From assembly GCA_023480605.1 (NCBI GenBank), contig JAMCWS010000058.1, forward strand, positions 11,192 to 18,108: a DNA stretch of 6,917 nucleotides, read 5' to 3'. Source of the stretch: a bacterium. Its GTDB lineage: Bacteria > Sumerlaeota > Sumerlaeia > MVZB01. Under the pieces are notes generated by a model. It did not search any database. It was not told the origin of the DNA and saw nothing but the letters and a program-made list of their open reading frames with translations. The first letter of the stretch is position 1. Every line of letters starts with the position of its first letter. This document shows positions 6,093 to 6,917 of the stretch, in pieces. The translations under genes were made by a program, and so were the position numbers.

Positions 6093-6101
6093 CAAGTGCG
6101 C

Positions 6102-6794
6102 ATGGTTCCATCCCCGAATTTCACCGGCGACAAAAAAGTTCCCCTGCGCTCGCCGCTTGCCGAGATCGAACACCGGGTGATTCAGGCCAACGTCGGCCGG
6201 TTCCCCGCCTGGATCGAGGGCTATCACCTGACTCTCTTGACGATCGCCTGGACGGTCGGCCTCATCGTTTTCGGCTGGCTTGCCCGGCGCAATCACCACT
6301 GGCTCTGGGGCTCCTCGCTGATGCTCTTCCTCCAGTGGTTCACCGACTCGTTCGACGGGGCGCTCGGTCGCCGGCGCGACACCGGCATCCCCCGCTGGGG
6401 GTTCTTCATGGATCACTTCCTGGATTTCATCTTCATGAGCGCCGTTTTCGTCGGCTATGCGTTTTTATTTACCGGCCCGGCCCGCGACCTGCTCTACCTT
6501 CTCATGCTCGTTTACGGCGCGATGATGGTCAGTTCCTTCCTCGCTTACGGCGCCACCGGCCAGTTCAAGATCACCTATCTCGGCGTCGGCCCGACCGAAA
6601 TCCGCCTGCTCCTCATCGTGCTTAACACGGCCTTGATTGCGTGGGGAATAACCTGGCTCGCGGCGGCTCTGCCTGGGGTGCTCGCGGCGATGGTCGCCGG
6701 CCTGTGCTTTATCGTCCACCGCACTCAAAAATGGATCTGGTCCATCGACATGGATGAAAAGGCCGTCCGGATGCGGGCGAGCGCGGAAAAATAA
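6102..6794 (+). CDS. CDP-alcohol phosphatidyltransferase-like integral membrane protein
   Basis: A 230-residue membrane protein with about six hydrophobic segments (roughly 43-61, 67-80, 109-123, 130-150, 167-186, 188-206). The family transfers a phospho-alcohol group from a CDP-linked donor to an alcohol, usually in phospholipid or polar-lipid synthesis. The active-site motif is visible at 82-108: D82, D85, G86, R90, G100, D104 and D108, the four aspartates that bind the divalent metals and CDP. Compared with the classical DGxxAR-x8-GxxxDxxxD, the Ala is Gly (G89) and the spacer before G100 is nine residues, not eight. MDHFLD (103-108) recalls the eukaryotic FDHGCD form. The acceptor and donor cannot be read from the sequence. 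It is transcribed away from the sugar-acid cluster under its own putative promoter, so a separate role is likely. Residues upstream of 6102 are low-complexity Arg-rich and unlike the family. Confidence 0.8.
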   Translation: MVPSPNFTGDKKVPLRSPLAEIEHRVIQANVGRFPAWIEGYHLTLLTIAWTVGLIVFGWLARRNHHWLWGSSLMLFLQWFTDSFDGALGRRRDTGIPRWGFFMDHFLDFIFMSAVFVGYAFLFTGPARDLLYLLMLVYGAMMVSSFLAYGATGQFKITYLGVGPTEIRLLLIVLNTALIAWGITWLAAALPGVLAAMVAGLCFIVHRTQKWIWSIDMDEKAVRMRASAEK

Positions 6795-6874
6795 CGTCGA
6801 AGCGGTCGATGATTTAGATACATATAGTCTGCGCACGAATAACATGAACAAGTTCTGCTTTCGCGGCAAGAGGG

Positions 6875-6910
6875 TGTAGCTCCAATCGCCGTGAAATTTG
6901 CGGCGCTACA
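6875..6910. repeat. Short palindromic element with TGTAGC/GCTACA ends
   Basis: A 36-bp element begins with TGTAGC (6875-6880) and ends with GCTACA (6905-6910). Inside, CGCCG (6887-6891) pairs with CGGCG (6901-6905) around a 9-nt loop; a 7-nt bulge lies on the 5' side. It is 80 nt past the stop of the phosphatidyltransferase gene. The build resembles REP- or MITE-like dispersed palindromes of other GC-rich genomes, but only one copy is visible here. It is not followed by a T-run, so it is not a normal terminator. Confidence 0.35.
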
Positions 6911-6917
6911 GACGCAG

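Larger units (their letters stand above)
5778..6101. other. Divergent intergenic region between the SDR and phosphatidyltransferase genes
   Basis: These 324 bases separate two genes transcribed away from each other. They hold the SDR ribosome binding site (GAGGAG), two overlapping inverted repeats (5852-5882), an AT-richer patch (about 5868-5920), a weak rightward promoter (6002-6030), a perfect palindrome (6034-6049), a GCGGCCGC run (6061-6068) and the rightward ribosome binding site (6087-6092). I see no convincing leftward promoter: TATTAA on the minus strand near 5881-5886 lacks a -35 box at a proper distance. I see no RNA gene or small coding sequence. Confidence 0.6.

Noticed and set aside
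5898..6101. N-terminal extension of the phosphatidyltransferase by 68 residues
   Set aside because: It is Arg-rich with no family similarity and contains the promoter-like boxes and palindrome; GGGAGG 9 nt before the ATG at 6102 marks the real start.
5846..6133. Minus-strand open frame of 95 codons in the divergent intergenic region
   Set aside because: Arg/Pro-rich low-complexity translation, no ribosome binding site that I can see, and it crosses the regulatory palindrome and the start of the plus-strand gene.
6465..6869. Minus-strand open frame of 134 codons
   Set aside because: Antisense to the membrane protein gene, with no family motif and biased composition.
6844..6879. Eleven-codon plus-strand open frame after the phosphatidyltransferase
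   Set aside because: Too short to support, no Shine-Dalgarno sequence, and its stop lies inside the palindromic element.

Overview
The window is GC-rich bacterial DNA. Five genes run leftward (minus strand) and one runs rightward at the right end. The mix is a large secreted DUF6259-type carbohydrate-active protein, a second secreted protein, a LarA-type nickel enzyme and an SDR of the fructuronate-reductase kind. This suggests a polysaccharide-degrading bacterium of the Planctomycetes/Verrucomicrobia/Lentisphaerae sphere or an allied phylum such as Hydrogenedentota. The assignment rests on gene style only and is of low confidence.

Layout, left to right. Bases 1-58 hold the first 19 codons of a secreted protein (minus strand) that leaves the window, with a very strong ribosome binding site. 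Upstream of it are a good sigma70-type promoter (136-164) and a perfect 7+3+7 palindrome at the expected transcription start (113-129). Bases 236-2758 (minus) encode an exported 840-residue DUF6259-like protein with a glycoside-hydrolase-like layout. Bases 2901-3380 (minus) encode gluconokinase. Bases 3381-3570 are a gap with two arrays of a degenerate hexamer (consensus ATCGTA). Bases 3571-4854 (minus) encode a LarA/DUF2088-family nickel-pincer racemase or epimerase. Bases 4917-5777 (minus) encode an SDR that resembles the Bacillus YjmF/UxuB type of fructuronate reductase (D-mannonate oxidoreductase). Bases 5778-6101 are a divergent intergenic region with inverted repeats, a weak promoter and a perfect 16-bp palindrome. 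Bases 6102-6794 (plus) encode a small membrane CDP-alcohol phosphatidyltransferase-like protein. Bases 6875-6910 carry a short palindromic repeat-like element.

How the genes may work together. The SDR, LarA homologue and gluconokinase, read in gene order, suggest a short catabolic route: D-fructuronate is reduced to D-mannonate (SDR), D-mannonate is epimerised at C2 to D-gluconate (LarA homologue), and D-gluconate is phosphorylated to 6-phosphogluconate (GntK). This would bypass mannonate dehydratase and KDG kinase, neither of which is in the window. LarA homologues with D-gluconate 2-epimerase activity have, as I recall, been described, so the single steps are plausible. The assembled pathway is my inference and is the main point of interest. 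The secreted DUF6259 protein would supply sugar acids from a uronate-containing glycan if the whole locus has one function. The membrane phosphatidyltransferase is transcribed away from the cluster and is probably unrelated.
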